From: CAVSIS01 sp963814875
GTDB lineage: Bacteria > Acidobacteriota > Thermoanaerobaculia > Thermoanaerobaculales > Sulfomarinibacteraceae
Direction: 5' to 3'
NCBI GenBank assembly: GCA_963814875.1
Contig: CAWFFJ010000015.1
Span: 248,001-312,000 of the forward strand
DNA length: 64,000 bases
Below the pieces are notes generated by a model. It saw nothing but the letters and a program-made list of their open reading frames with translations, was not told the DNA's origin and did not search any database. How positions within the stretch are numbered: position 1 is the first letter of the stretch; each line of letters begins with the position of its first letter. The position numbers and the translations under genes were made by a program. Positions 18,112 to 25,592 of this stretch are shown here, piece by piece.

Positions 18112-19152
18112 ATGGGCGTCGATATCCCGCTCGAGCGTCTCGCCATCCTCCTCGCCGGGAGCGGGCGGACGGTGCGCGGTCTGCTCGCTCGCGAGCCGGC
18201 CGACACCCCTCCGCAGACCGTTCTCGCCCAGAATGACCGGCTCGCGCCGCTCGCGCGGATGGCGCGCGAGCTCGCGCACAACGAGGCGCCGGCGCTCCGC
18301 GCGCGCCTCGCCGAAGGCGGTTGGCACTGGCTGACCCCAGACGGCCCGGACTATCCGGCCGACCTCGCTGCCACCGCCGACCCGCCGCTCGGCCTCTTTG
18401 TTCGCGGCAGGCTCGCGCCCTCGCGCCGCGTTGCGGTGGTCGGCTCCCGCCGCGCAACCGCCTACGGCCGCCAGGTCGCGCGGGCACTCGGTGAGCAGCT
18501 GGCGGGCGCCGGAGTGACCGTCGTCTCCGGGATGGCCCGGGGGGTCGATGCCGCCGCCCACGAAGGCGCGATCGCCTCCGGCGGCCAGACCATCGCCGTC
18601 TGGGGCACCGGCCCCGATCGGGTGTACCCCGCAGAGCACCGAGGCCTCGCCGAGGCTATTGCCGGCTCCGGAGCGCTAGTGACCGAGTACCCCCCCGCGA
18701 CGCCGGCGCGCCGCCATCACTTCCCGGAGCGCAACCGGATCATCGCCGGCATGGTCGACACCGTAGTGGTGGTCGAAGCGGCTGCCCGCTCGGGCGCGCT
18801 GGTGACGGCCCGCCTCGCGCTCGACGAGGGCCGCGAGGTGGTCGCGGTGCCGGGCAGCATCTTTTCGGAACAATCGCTGGGTCCGAACGCCCTGCTCGGC
18901 CTCGGTGCGCGGCCGCTCGTCACCCTGCGCGACGTCCTCGACCCGGTGCCGGGCGGCCAGTACCAGCCGTTGGTCGGTGGAGGTGAGCCGGCGGGCCTGC
19001 TGGGAATCCTGCCGCGCGGCGAAGCGTTGGCGGTGGATGAGATTGCAGCCCGCGCCCACCAGGACGTCCGCGAGATCATGGTCGAGCTCCTTGAGCTCGA
19101 ACTGGTAGGCGCCGTCGAACGCTTGGCGGACGGCCGCTTCTGCCGGCGCTGA
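18112..19152 (+). CDS. dprA: DprA (Smf), DNA-processing protein
   Basis: Binds incoming single-stranded DNA and loads RecA in natural transformation; also widespread in non-competent bacteria. 346 residues. The Rossmann core contains GSRRATAYGRQVARALGEQL, VVSGMARGVDAAAHEGA, VWGTGPDRVYPAEHR and PERNRIIAGMVDTVVVVEAA. The short C-terminal winged helix (LPRGEALAVDEIAARAHQDV) is present. The ATG at 18112 is 29 nt past the dispersed repeat; upstream in-frame codons run into the repeat and are not conserved. dprA-topA-trmFO is a common order in other phyla. Confidence 0.96.
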   Translation: MGVDIPLERLAILLAGSGRTVRGLLAREPADTPPQTVLAQNDRLAPLARMARELAHNEAPALRARLAEGGWHWLTPDGPDYPADLAATADPPLGLFVRGRLAPSRRVAVVGSRRATAYGRQVARALGEQLAGAGVTVVSGMARGVDAAAHEGAIASGGQTIAVWGTGPDRVYPAEHRGLAEAIAGSGALVTEYPPATPARRHHFPERNRIIAGMVDTVVVVEAAARSGALVTARLALDEGREVVAVPGSIFSEQSLGPNALLGLGARPLVTLRDVLDPVPGGQYQPLVGGGEPAGLLGILPRGEALAVDEIAARAHQDVREIMVELLELELVGAVERLADGRFCRR

Positions 19153-19266
19153 GCGCAGCGACAGCACCGTGGCCGCCCGGCGGGCGCGGCGTGACCCCTC
19201 TCGAATCGAACCGGCGCGGGGTACCACCGGGGGTGTGGTAGTGTGTCGCGCCTGAAGGAGGCGCCC

Positions 19267-21561
19267 ATGGCGCAGAAGCTTCTCATCGTCGAGTCGCCGG
19301 CCAAGGCGCGGACGATTGGAAAGATCCTCGGCTCCGACTACGCCGTGAAGGCCTCGGTCGGCCACATTCGCGATCTGCCCAAGAGCTCGCTCGGAGTGGA
19401 CGAGGCGGCGGGCTACGAGCCGCAGTACGAAGTCCTGCCCGCGAAGGAGAAGATCGTCAGCGACCTGCGCCGAGCCGCGGCCGCCGCTGCCGACGTCTAC
19501 CTCGCAACCGACCCCGATCGCGAGGGCGAAGCGATCTGCTGGCACATCGCGGAGGTCCTGCGCGACCTCGAGCGGCCGATGCACCGCGTCGAGTTCCACG
19601 AGATCACTCGCCGGGCAGTGACAGAGGCCCTCGAGCACGCCCGAGCCGTCGACATGGACCGAGTGAACGCCCAGCAGGCGCGCCGGGTGATCGATCGCCT
19701 CATGGGCTACCGCCTCTCCCCGCTACTGTGGCAGAAAGTCAAGCGGGGCCTGTCGGCGGGACGGGTCCAGTCGGTCGCCCTCAAGATGATCTGCGACCGC
19801 GAGGCCGCGATCGATGCCTTTGTGGCCGAGGAGTACTGGCTGGTCGACGCACTCGCGGCCGCGGCCGATCCGCCGGATTTCCGTCTCCGTCTCGCCCGCA
19901 AAGAGGGGCGCAAATGGCGACCCGGCTCCGCCGAGGACGCGGAGTCCGCTCGCGGCGCCATCGAGCGTGGACCGCTGACGATCGCCAAGGTCACCCGCAA
20001 GACCGCCACCCAGTCGTCGAAGCCGCCCTTCATCACCTCGCACCTGCAGCAGGAAGCCTCGCGCCGGCTGCGCCTGCCGGTGCGGCGCACGATGCAGATC
20101 GCGCAGCGTCTCTACGAAGGAGTCGATCTCGGCGCGCGGGGTCGGATCGGTCTGATCACCTACATGCGCACCGACTCGTTCCGGGTCTCGGAGGAGTCGA
20201 TCGCAGCGGCCCGCGCTCTCATCGCGGAGCGCTGGGGCGAGGCGGCCCTGCCCGCTGCGCCGAACCGATTTCGAAACCGCTCGACCGCCCAGGACGCCCA
20301 CGAAGCGATCCGGCCCGCGGACGTCGGCCTCACCCCCGAGCTGGTCGCGCCGCACCTCGAGCCTGAAGAGCTCCGCCTCTACCGGCTGATCTGGGAGCGC
20401 TTCGTCGCCTCTCAGATGCACACCGCGACCTTCGACGTGACCCAGGTCGACGCCACCGCAGGGGCGTACGGGTTGTCCGCCACCGGCCGCGTTCTGCGCG
20501 ACCCCGGGTTCTTGCGCCTGTGGCAGGACGCCGAGGACGGTGACGGCGTGGGCGAGGCCAGTGTCGCCCTTCCACCGGGCCTCGAGGCCGGGATCACCCT
20601 CGCCTGCCGCGGCGTCCAGCTCGAGCAGAAGTTCACCCAGCCGCCGCCGCGCTTCACCGAGGCGAGCCTCGTCAAGGCGCTGGAAGAAAATGGGATCGGT
20701 CGCCCATCGACGTACGCCTCGATCCTCCAGACCCTGTCTTCCCGCGACTACGTGGTGCGCGACAAGGGTAGCTTTCATCCCACCGACCTCGGCAAGGTGG
20801 TCACGCGCCTGCTCACCGGCTCGTTCGCCGACCTCATCAACGAGGACTACACCGCGCGGCTCGAAGGTGACCTCGACCGCGTCGCCGATGGCGGAGAGGA
20901 CTGGCGGGTGCTGGTCTCGCGCTTCGCCCTCTCGTTCGAGCGCGACCTCGAGAGCGCGCGCGACAGCATGGAGCAGGTCAAGGGCAAGGGCCTGCCGACC
21001 GACGAGCTCTGCCCGGAGTGCGGCTCGCCGCTGGTGATGAAGTTCGGCCGCTTCGGCAGCTTCCTGGCCTGTTCCGCATATCCGGGGTGCGGCTACACCC
21101 GGGACACGGAAGCCGCGGCGGCGAACGGCAGCGAGGACGCCACCACAGAGGAGGCCCCGCGTTGCCCCGAGTGCGAGGCGGAGATGGTCCAGAAGCGATC
21201 TCGCTTCGGCCCGTTCTGGGCATGCTCGCGCTACCCGGAGTGCCGCGGCACGCGGCGCATCGGCGGCACGCCGGCGGCCAAGCCCGAGCCCACCGGCGTG
21301 GCCTGTCCGCGGCCCGACTGTGGCGGCGAGATCTGCGCGCGCCGTTCTCGGCGTGGACGGACGTTCTATGGCTGTAACCGCTACCCCAAGTGCGACTTCA
21401 CCATGTGGGACCCGCCGGTCGCTGTCCCGTGCCCCGAGTGCGGTTTGGCCGTGATGGGGCTGAAGGAGACCAAGCGGCGAGGGCGCGAGCTGGTTTGCCC
21501 GACCAAGGAGTGCGGTCACCGGATGCCGGCGCCCGACACTGGCGGTGAGAACGGGGCTTGA
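19267..21561 (+). CDS. topA: DNA topoisomerase I (type IA)
   Basis: Relaxes negative supercoils. 764 residues. TOPRIM domain at the N-terminus (KLLIVESPAKARTIGKIL; ATDPDREGEAICWHI). The active-site Tyr is in GRIGLITYMRTDS. The C-terminus carries four zinc-ribbon-like repeats at about residues 580-760: CPECGSPLVMKFGRFGSFLAC, CPECEAEMVQKRSRFGPFWA, CPRPDCGGEICARRSRRG and CPECGLAVMGLKETKRRG, each followed by its second Cys pair. The ATG at 19267 follows GAAGGAGG. The stop overlaps the TTG start of trmFO (TTGA). Confidence 0.98.
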   Translation: MAQKLLIVESPAKARTIGKILGSDYAVKASVGHIRDLPKSSLGVDEAAGYEPQYEVLPAKEKIVSDLRRAAAAAADVYLATDPDREGEAICWHIAEVLRDLERPMHRVEFHEITRRAVTEALEHARAVDMDRVNAQQARRVIDRLMGYRLSPLLWQKVKRGLSAGRVQSVALKMICDREAAIDAFVAEEYWLVDALAAAADPPDFRLRLARKEGRKWRPGSAEDAESARGAIERGPLTIAKVTRKTATQSSKPPFITSHLQQEASRRLRLPVRRTMQIAQRLYEGVDLGARGRIGLITYMRTDSFRVSEESIAAARALIAERWGEAALPAAPNRFRNRSTAQDAHEAIRPADVGLTPELVAPHLEPEELRLYRLIWERFVASQMHTATFDVTQVDATAGAYGLSATGRVLRDPGFLRLWQDAEDGDGVGEASVALPPGLEAGITLACRGVQLEQKFTQPPPRFTEASLVKALEENGIGRPSTYASILQTLSSRDYVVRDKGSFHPTDLGKVVTRLLTGSFADLINEDYTARLEGDLDRVADGGEDWRVLVSRFALSFERDLESARDSMEQVKGKGLPTDELCPECGSPLVMKFGRFGSFLACSAYPGCGYTRDTEAAAANGSEDATTEEAPRCPECEAEMVQKRSRFGPFWACSRYPECRGTRRIGGTPAAKPEPTGVACPRPDCGGEICARRSRRGRTFYGCNRYPKCDFTMWDPPVAVPCPECGLAVMGLKETKRRGRELVCPTKECGHRMPAPDTGGENGA

Positions 21562-22937
21562 ACCGGGTCCTTGTCGTCGGCGGCGGGCTCGCCGGGAGCG
21601 AGGCCGCCTGGCAGCTCGCCGAGGCGGGGCTCGATGTGCGGCTGGTCGAGATGCGGCCCGTGCGTCGGTCGCCGGTGCACCACAGCGATGCCCTCGCCGA
21701 GCTGGTGTGCTCCAACTCCTTGCGGGGTGACACCCTCGCCAACGCCGTCGGGCTGCTCAAGCGCGAGATGGAGGAGCTCGGTTCCCTGGTCATCGCCGCG
21801 GCGCGCGCGGCCGCGGTCCCGGCCGGGTCAGCGCTGGCCGTCGACCGGGAGCTCTTCTCCGCCGCAGTCACCACCACCCTGGCGCGACACCCGCGGATCG
21901 ATGTGGTCCGCGAGGAGGTTGTCGAGCTGCCGGACGGGCCGGCGATCATCGCCACCGGGCCGCTCACCTCACCATGCCTCCACGCCGCCTTGGAAGCGCA
22001 GCTCGGCGAGGGCTCGCTCGCGTTCTTCGATGCCATCGCGCCGATCGTGGCGGCCGACAGCCTCGACGTCTCACATCTCTTCCGCGCATCGCGGTATGGC
22101 AAGGGGGGTGGCGACGACTACCTCAACGCCGCGATGGACCGAGCGGAGTACGAGGCCTTCGTGGCCGCGCTGCTCGCCGGAGAGCGGGTGCCGCTCAGGT
22201 CCTTCGAAGCCGAGCAGGTCCGCTACTTTGAGGGCTGCCTCCCGATCGAGGTGATGGCCGAGCGGGGTCTCGACACCCTTCGCTACGGGCCGATGAAACC
22301 GGTCGGACTGATCGACCCGCGCAGCGGCCGCAGGCCGTGGGCGGTGGTCCAGCTGCGCCAGGACGACCTCGCGGCCGAGCACTGGAACCTGGTCGGCTTT
22401 CAGACCAAGCTCTCCTTTGCCGCCCAGCAGGAGGTCTTTCGCCGCATCCCCGGGCTCGAAGCGGCTCGTTTCGTCCGCTTTGGGATGATCCACCGCAACA
22501 CCTTCGTCAATGCTCCGGCCCACCTCGACCGCCGGCTCCGGCTGAACTCGCGGCCAGGCGTCAGGCTGGCCGGGCAGCTCACCGGAGTCGAGGGCTACGT
22601 CGAGTCGGCCGCCACCGGGCTGATCGCCGCGCGCATGGTGGCCGCCGAGCTTGAAGGCGCCGAGCCGCCGCTGCTGCCGGCCGAAACCGCCCACGGCGGC
22701 CTGGTGCGACATCTCACCGAGCGCCCGGCGGCCACCTTCCAGCCGGCCAACGTCTCGTGGGGTCTCATCGCCTGTCCGGAGGAGCTCGCGGCACTGAGGG
22801 ACAAAGGCCGGCGCCGCGAGCTCCAGGCCGAGAGGGCGCTGTCCGCGATCACGTCGTGGGGCGCAGACACCCCCGGCGCGACCCTGGCCGCCGCCCGCGC
22901 CGCGGTGACGTTCACAACCACCAACCGCCCACGTTGA
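21558..22937 (+). CDS. trmFO: TrmFO, folate- and FAD-dependent tRNA (uracil-54-C5)-methyltransferase
   Basis: Forms ribothymidine at U54 of the tRNA T-loop using methylene-tetrahydrofolate instead of SAM. 459 residues. FAD motif VVGGGLAGSEAAWQLAEAG, then LVEMRPVRRSPVHHSDALAE and the hallmark CSNSLRGD (family CSNSL[RK]). Also EGCLPIEVMAERGLDTLRYG and the C-terminal TGVEGYVESAATGLIAA FAD-contact region. It starts at TTG 21558, overlapping the topA stop by 4 nt. Its own TGA is the first bases of a palindromic dispersed repeat. TrmFO replaces TrmA in many Gram-positive and deep-branching Gram-negative bacteria. Confidence 0.97.
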   Translation: MNRVLVVGGGLAGSEAAWQLAEAGLDVRLVEMRPVRRSPVHHSDALAELVCSNSLRGDTLANAVGLLKREMEELGSLVIAAARAAAVPAGSALAVDRELFSAAVTTTLARHPRIDVVREEVVELPDGPAIIATGPLTSPCLHAALEAQLGEGSLAFFDAIAPIVAADSLDVSHLFRASRYGKGGGDDYLNAAMDRAEYEAFVAALLAGERVPLRSFEAEQVRYFEGCLPIEVMAERGLDTLRYGPMKPVGLIDPRSGRRPWAVVQLRQDDLAAEHWNLVGFQTKLSFAAQQEVFRRIPGLEAARFVRFGMIHRNTFVNAPAHLDRRLRLNSRPGVRLAGQLTGVEGYVESAATGLIAARMVAAELEGAEPPLLPAETAHGGLVRHLTERPAATFQPANVSWGLIACPEELAALRDKGRRRELQAERALSAITSWGADTPGATLAAARAAVTFTTTNRPR

Positions 22938-23062
22938 ACCACGAAGGCACAAAGCCATCACAGAGGGCAGAGCAGAGACCATCTTCCCATGGGCGCGAAG
23001 CGCGTGCCAGCTTGCCCAAATCACACAGTATCTCTTTGTGTCTTTGAGTCTTTGTGGTAAAT
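22937..23062. repeat. Palindromic dispersed repeat (AACCAC-AAG-CACAAAG ends) between trmFO and xerC
   Basis: The left end AACCACGAAGGCACAAAG starts at the trmFO stop. The right end (23032-23060) is an inverted version on the other strand, ACCACAAAGACTCAAAGACA, matching 14 of 17 positions. The about 125-nt segment fills the entire convergent spacer to the xerC stop. Related end sequences occur at 53936-53962, 55018-55044 and 55145-55163. It has no coding content and could act as a bidirectional stem-loop. Confidence 0.75.
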
Positions 23063-23066
23063 CGCG

Positions 23067-23981
23067 TCAGGCCTTGGGGTGGGACTTGCGGTACACGGCC
23101 ATCAAGTGGGCGAGGTCGACGTTGGTGTAGATCTGGGTGGTTCCAAGCGAAGCATGGCCGAGCAGCTCCTGAATGGCACGCAGATCCATGCCGGCCTCCA
23201 GCAGGTGGGTGGCAAAGGCGTGGCGCAGGTCATGGGGGTGGAGGTGATGGAGGCCGGCGACTCGCGTCACGGCGGCGTCGAGGATTCGCCGCACCGAGCG
23301 GTCGCTGAGGCGGCCCCCGCGCTGGTTGACCAGCAGCGGTTCGCGTTCGCCGCGGGGGCTCGACCGGCGCCACGCGGCGCGGTCGGGCAGGTAAGCGGAG
23401 AGGGCGGCGGCGGCGAGACGCCCAAACGGCACCACGCGTTCCTTGCGTCCCTTGCCGCGGACCCTGAGAAGACGCTGGCCGAGCTGGACGTCGACGAGAT
23501 CGAGGTCGACCAGCTCGCCCACCCGCAGACCCGCTCCGTAGAGAAGCTCGAGTGCCACCCGGTCGCGGCGACCGGCCGGGGTGTCCGGGAGCCCTTCCAG
23601 AAGGTTGCGCAGGGCGTCCAGTGTGACAGTCTCCGGGACCCGACACTCTCGGCGTGGGTGGGGGACGGCCCGGGCAGGGTTGCTCGCCACAACTCCTTCC
23701 TCCAGCAGGAACGCGAAGTAGGTGCGCAGCGCCGCGAGCGCACGCTCGGTCGAGCGCGCGGCGAGATGGCGGCCGTGGAGGTGGGCAAGGTAGGCGCGGA
23801 TGTCGACCGGCTGGACCTTGCCGGGTGCGCCGCGGCCGAGCTCGTCCTGCATGAACACCGCGAAGGCGAGGAGCTCGCGACGATAGGCGGTAACGGTGCG
23901 CGAGGCGAGGTTGCGCTCCCACTGCAGGTAGGCGACGAACGGCTCCACCAGGAAGGCAGCTTCGAGATCCACCGCCGTCAT
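23067..23981 (-). CDS. xerC: XerC/XerD-type tyrosine recombinase
   Basis: Resolves chromosome dimers at dif with a partner recombinase. 304 residues, normal length. The N-terminal core-binding SAM-like domain includes PFVAYLQWERNLASRTVTAY. The catalytic residues of tyrosine recombinases are present: Arg in GAGLRVGELVDL, Lys in VRGKGRKERVVPF, His-Arg in LHPHDLRHAFATHLL, His in LGHASLGTTQIY and the Tyr of that motif. The ATG at 23981 overlaps the stop of the upstream glycosyltransferase (ATGA). Assigned to XerC from its place beside trmFO, with hslVU elsewhere in the window; XerD cannot be excluded. Confidence 0.93.
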   Translation of the reverse strand: MTAVDLEAAFLVEPFVAYLQWERNLASRTVTAYRRELLAFAVFMQDELGRGAPGKVQPVDIRAYLAHLHGRHLAARSTERALAALRTYFAFLLEEGVVASNPARAVPHPRRECRVPETVTLDALRNLLEGLPDTPAGRRDRVALELLYGAGLRVGELVDLDLVDVQLGQRLLRVRGKGRKERVVPFGRLAAAALSAYLPDRAAWRRSSPRGEREPLLVNQRGGRLSDRSVRRILDAAVTRVAGLHHLHPHDLRHAFATHLLEAGMDLRAIQELLGHASLGTTQIYTNVDLAHLMAVYRKSHPKA

Positions 23982-24745
23982 CTTTCGCGTGCCGCGCCGC
24001 GGGCGAACGGGGGCGCGGGCGGCAGCCGCCCAAGGCCGCGTCGGACGACCAACCCGAGCAGGTCGAAGAGCATCTCGGTCGAGTGTCGCACGGGCGCCAC
24101 CCGGGATGCCTCGACGTGGCGCCATCGCACCGGGACCTCGCGCACGGTCCACCCCCAGCGTCGAGCGAGCAGCAGGAGCTCGACGTCGAAGGCGAAGCCG
24201 TCGATCCGTTGAGCACCCGCGAGCGCCCGCGCGAGCACGCCGGGGAAGAGCTTGAACCCGCACTGGGTGTCGTGAACGCCCGGTAGGGCGAGCACTCGGA
24301 CACCGAGGTTGAAGGCGCGGCCCATCAGGTCCCGATAGCGCGGCTGGCGAACCTCGATGAGTCCTCGGTCGATGGCGCGCGAGCCGATCGCCACAGCGCT
24401 CCCGCCGGCGGCCGCTGAGAGCCGCTCCAGCTCCTCGATTGGCGTCGCTAGATCAGCATCGCTGAGCAAGACCGCTTCGCCCTGGCTGGCGGCAAATCCG
24501 GTTCGCACCGCGGCACCCTTGCCCCGGTTGAAGGGGTGGGAGAGGAGCTCGAATCGGAGCTCGGCTCCTCCGGAGAAGCGGCGCGCGGTGGCGGCCGTGG
24601 CGTCGACGGAGCCGTCGTCGACGACCACGACCTCCGCCGGGAGCCAGCGCGGCGTCGCCACCAAGTAGGCCTGGATCGCCTCGAGCGAGGGTGTCAGCCG
24701 TTCGGCCTCGTCGAACGCCGGCACCACCACGCTCAGGCGAGTCAC
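23978..24745 (-). CDS. Family 2 glycosyltransferase, dolichyl-phosphate beta-glucosyltransferase-like
   Basis: 255 residues. GT-A fold signature: SVVVPAFDEAERL at the N-terminus, VVVVDDGSVDAT, the catalytic-metal DAD in VLLSDADLATPIEELERL, and the acceptor region HDTQCGFKLFPGVLA seen in Alg5/DPG-synthase-like enzymes. No C-terminal membrane anchor is evident. It probably transfers a sugar from an NDP-sugar to a polyprenyl phosphate at the cytoplasmic membrane face. A GT-C-like membrane protein at 58.9-61.1 kb could use such a lipid-linked sugar, but that link is speculative. Its stop overlaps the xerC start. Confidence 0.88.
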   Translation of the reverse strand: MTRLSVVVPAFDEAERLTPSLEAIQAYLVATPRWLPAEVVVVDDGSVDATAATARRFSGGAELRFELLSHPFNRGKGAAVRTGFAASQGEAVLLSDADLATPIEELERLSAAAGGSAVAIGSRAIDRGLIEVRQPRYRDLMGRAFNLGVRVLALPGVHDTQCGFKLFPGVLARALAGAQRIDGFAFDVELLLLARRWGWTVREVPVRWRHVEASRVAPVRHSTEMLFDLLGLVVRRGLGRLPPAPPFARGAARER

Positions 24746-24841
24746 GGCTGCCGCTCACGGAGCCGGAGCCCGATGCCCGGCACCTTGGGCCTGGTGCTAC
24801 AATTTCGCCACGGGCACCCAGGACACGGCGGGGAGGACGGC

Positions 24842-25033
24842 ATGGAAGGGGACCGCTGGGAGTACAAGATCATCAACATCCGTTCCGAGAACTACCGTCT
24901 CGATCCCGCCTACGAGGCCCAGCTGAACGAGCTTGGGTCCGACGGGTGGGAGCTCGTGGCGATTACCGCCATCAACTTCAAGACCGGTGCCACCGACCAC
25001 ATCGGGATGGTCTTCAAGCGGCGAGCGAGCTGA
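24842..25033 (+). CDS. Small DUF4177-like protein
   Basis: 63 residues. Begins MEGDRWEYKIINI and contains the DUF4177 hallmark LNELGSDGWELVAI, followed by a basic end FKRRAS. A start further upstream is in frame but runs into the divergent glycosyltransferase gene; the ATG at 24842 follows GGGGAGGAC. A TACAAT hexamer at 24798-24803 could be its -10. It diverges from the glycosyltransferase. The family is a small beta-alpha protein of unknown function. Confidence 0.8.
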   Translation: MEGDRWEYKIINIRSENYRLDPAYEAQLNELGSDGWELVAITAINFKTGATDHIGMVFKRRAS

Positions 25034-25085
25034 CTCGCCGCGAGCAGGGCGGCGGCGCCGAGAGCGGCCGCTATGCCCTCCCGGC

Positions 25086-25592
25086 TCACTCCAGCTCTCC
25101 GCCGTCGATCGCCGCTACCACCAGGTCCGAGCCACTGACTCGAGCGAGCAGTGTGCGCCGCCCTCCGGGGAGGGCGAGCAGACCGCCGCTGGCGGCGGTG
25201 AGCAGGGCGACCAGCAGCGTCCACGGCATTCGGTGCGGCATGGGCGGTGAGCGCAGCGCAATGCCGGCCATGAGCATCCCCGGGGTTGCGCGCCGGACCG
25301 CCAGCAGCACACAAGCCGACGCCAGCCACCAGGCGAGCGCGAGGGCACAGGTCCAGGGCAGCGCAGCGACGGTCACCGGGCGCCCGGCGAGCAGGACTGC
25401 CACCAGGGCCGCTGTGAGAACTGCCACGACCGCGACCAGATCCCCCCAGGCGGCCGCCACGAGGGTCATCCGTGGAGGCGCCGTTTCCGACGGTGGCGGC
25501 AGCAGTTCCTCGGCACCGTTCTCGTCGTCGTCGAGCCGCAGGCGATCCCAGTTGGCCGGGACGTGGGCGTCTTCGGGCGGCTCGGGGCTCAT
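25086..25592 (-). CDS. Small membrane protein with RDD-like domain
   Basis: 168 residues. A hydrophilic acidic N-terminus of about 42 residues is followed by two to three hydrophobic segments (WGDLVAVVAVLTAALVAVLL, AALPWTCALALAWWLASACV, TLLVALLTAASGGLLAL). Between them lies RRATPGMLMAGIAL, which resembles the G-x-x-x-G-K-x-x-x-G segment of RDD-family proteins, although the Lys is replaced by Met. It overlaps the TPR gene stop by 4 nt (ATGA) and so is translationally coupled to it. Function unknown; the RDD assignment is moderate. Confidence 0.65.
   Translation of the reverse strand: MSPEPPEDAHVPANWDRLRLDDDENGAEELLPPPSETAPPRMTLVAAAWGDLVAVVAVLTAALVAVLLAGRPVTVAALPWTCALALAWWLASACVLLAVRRATPGMLMAGIALRSPPMPHRMPWTLLVALLTAASGGLLALPGGRRTLLARVSGSDLVVAAIDGGELE

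Noticed and set aside
19723..21519. 598-codon frame antisense to topA
   Set aside because: No conserved motif; topA has complete catalytic and zinc motifs on the other strand.
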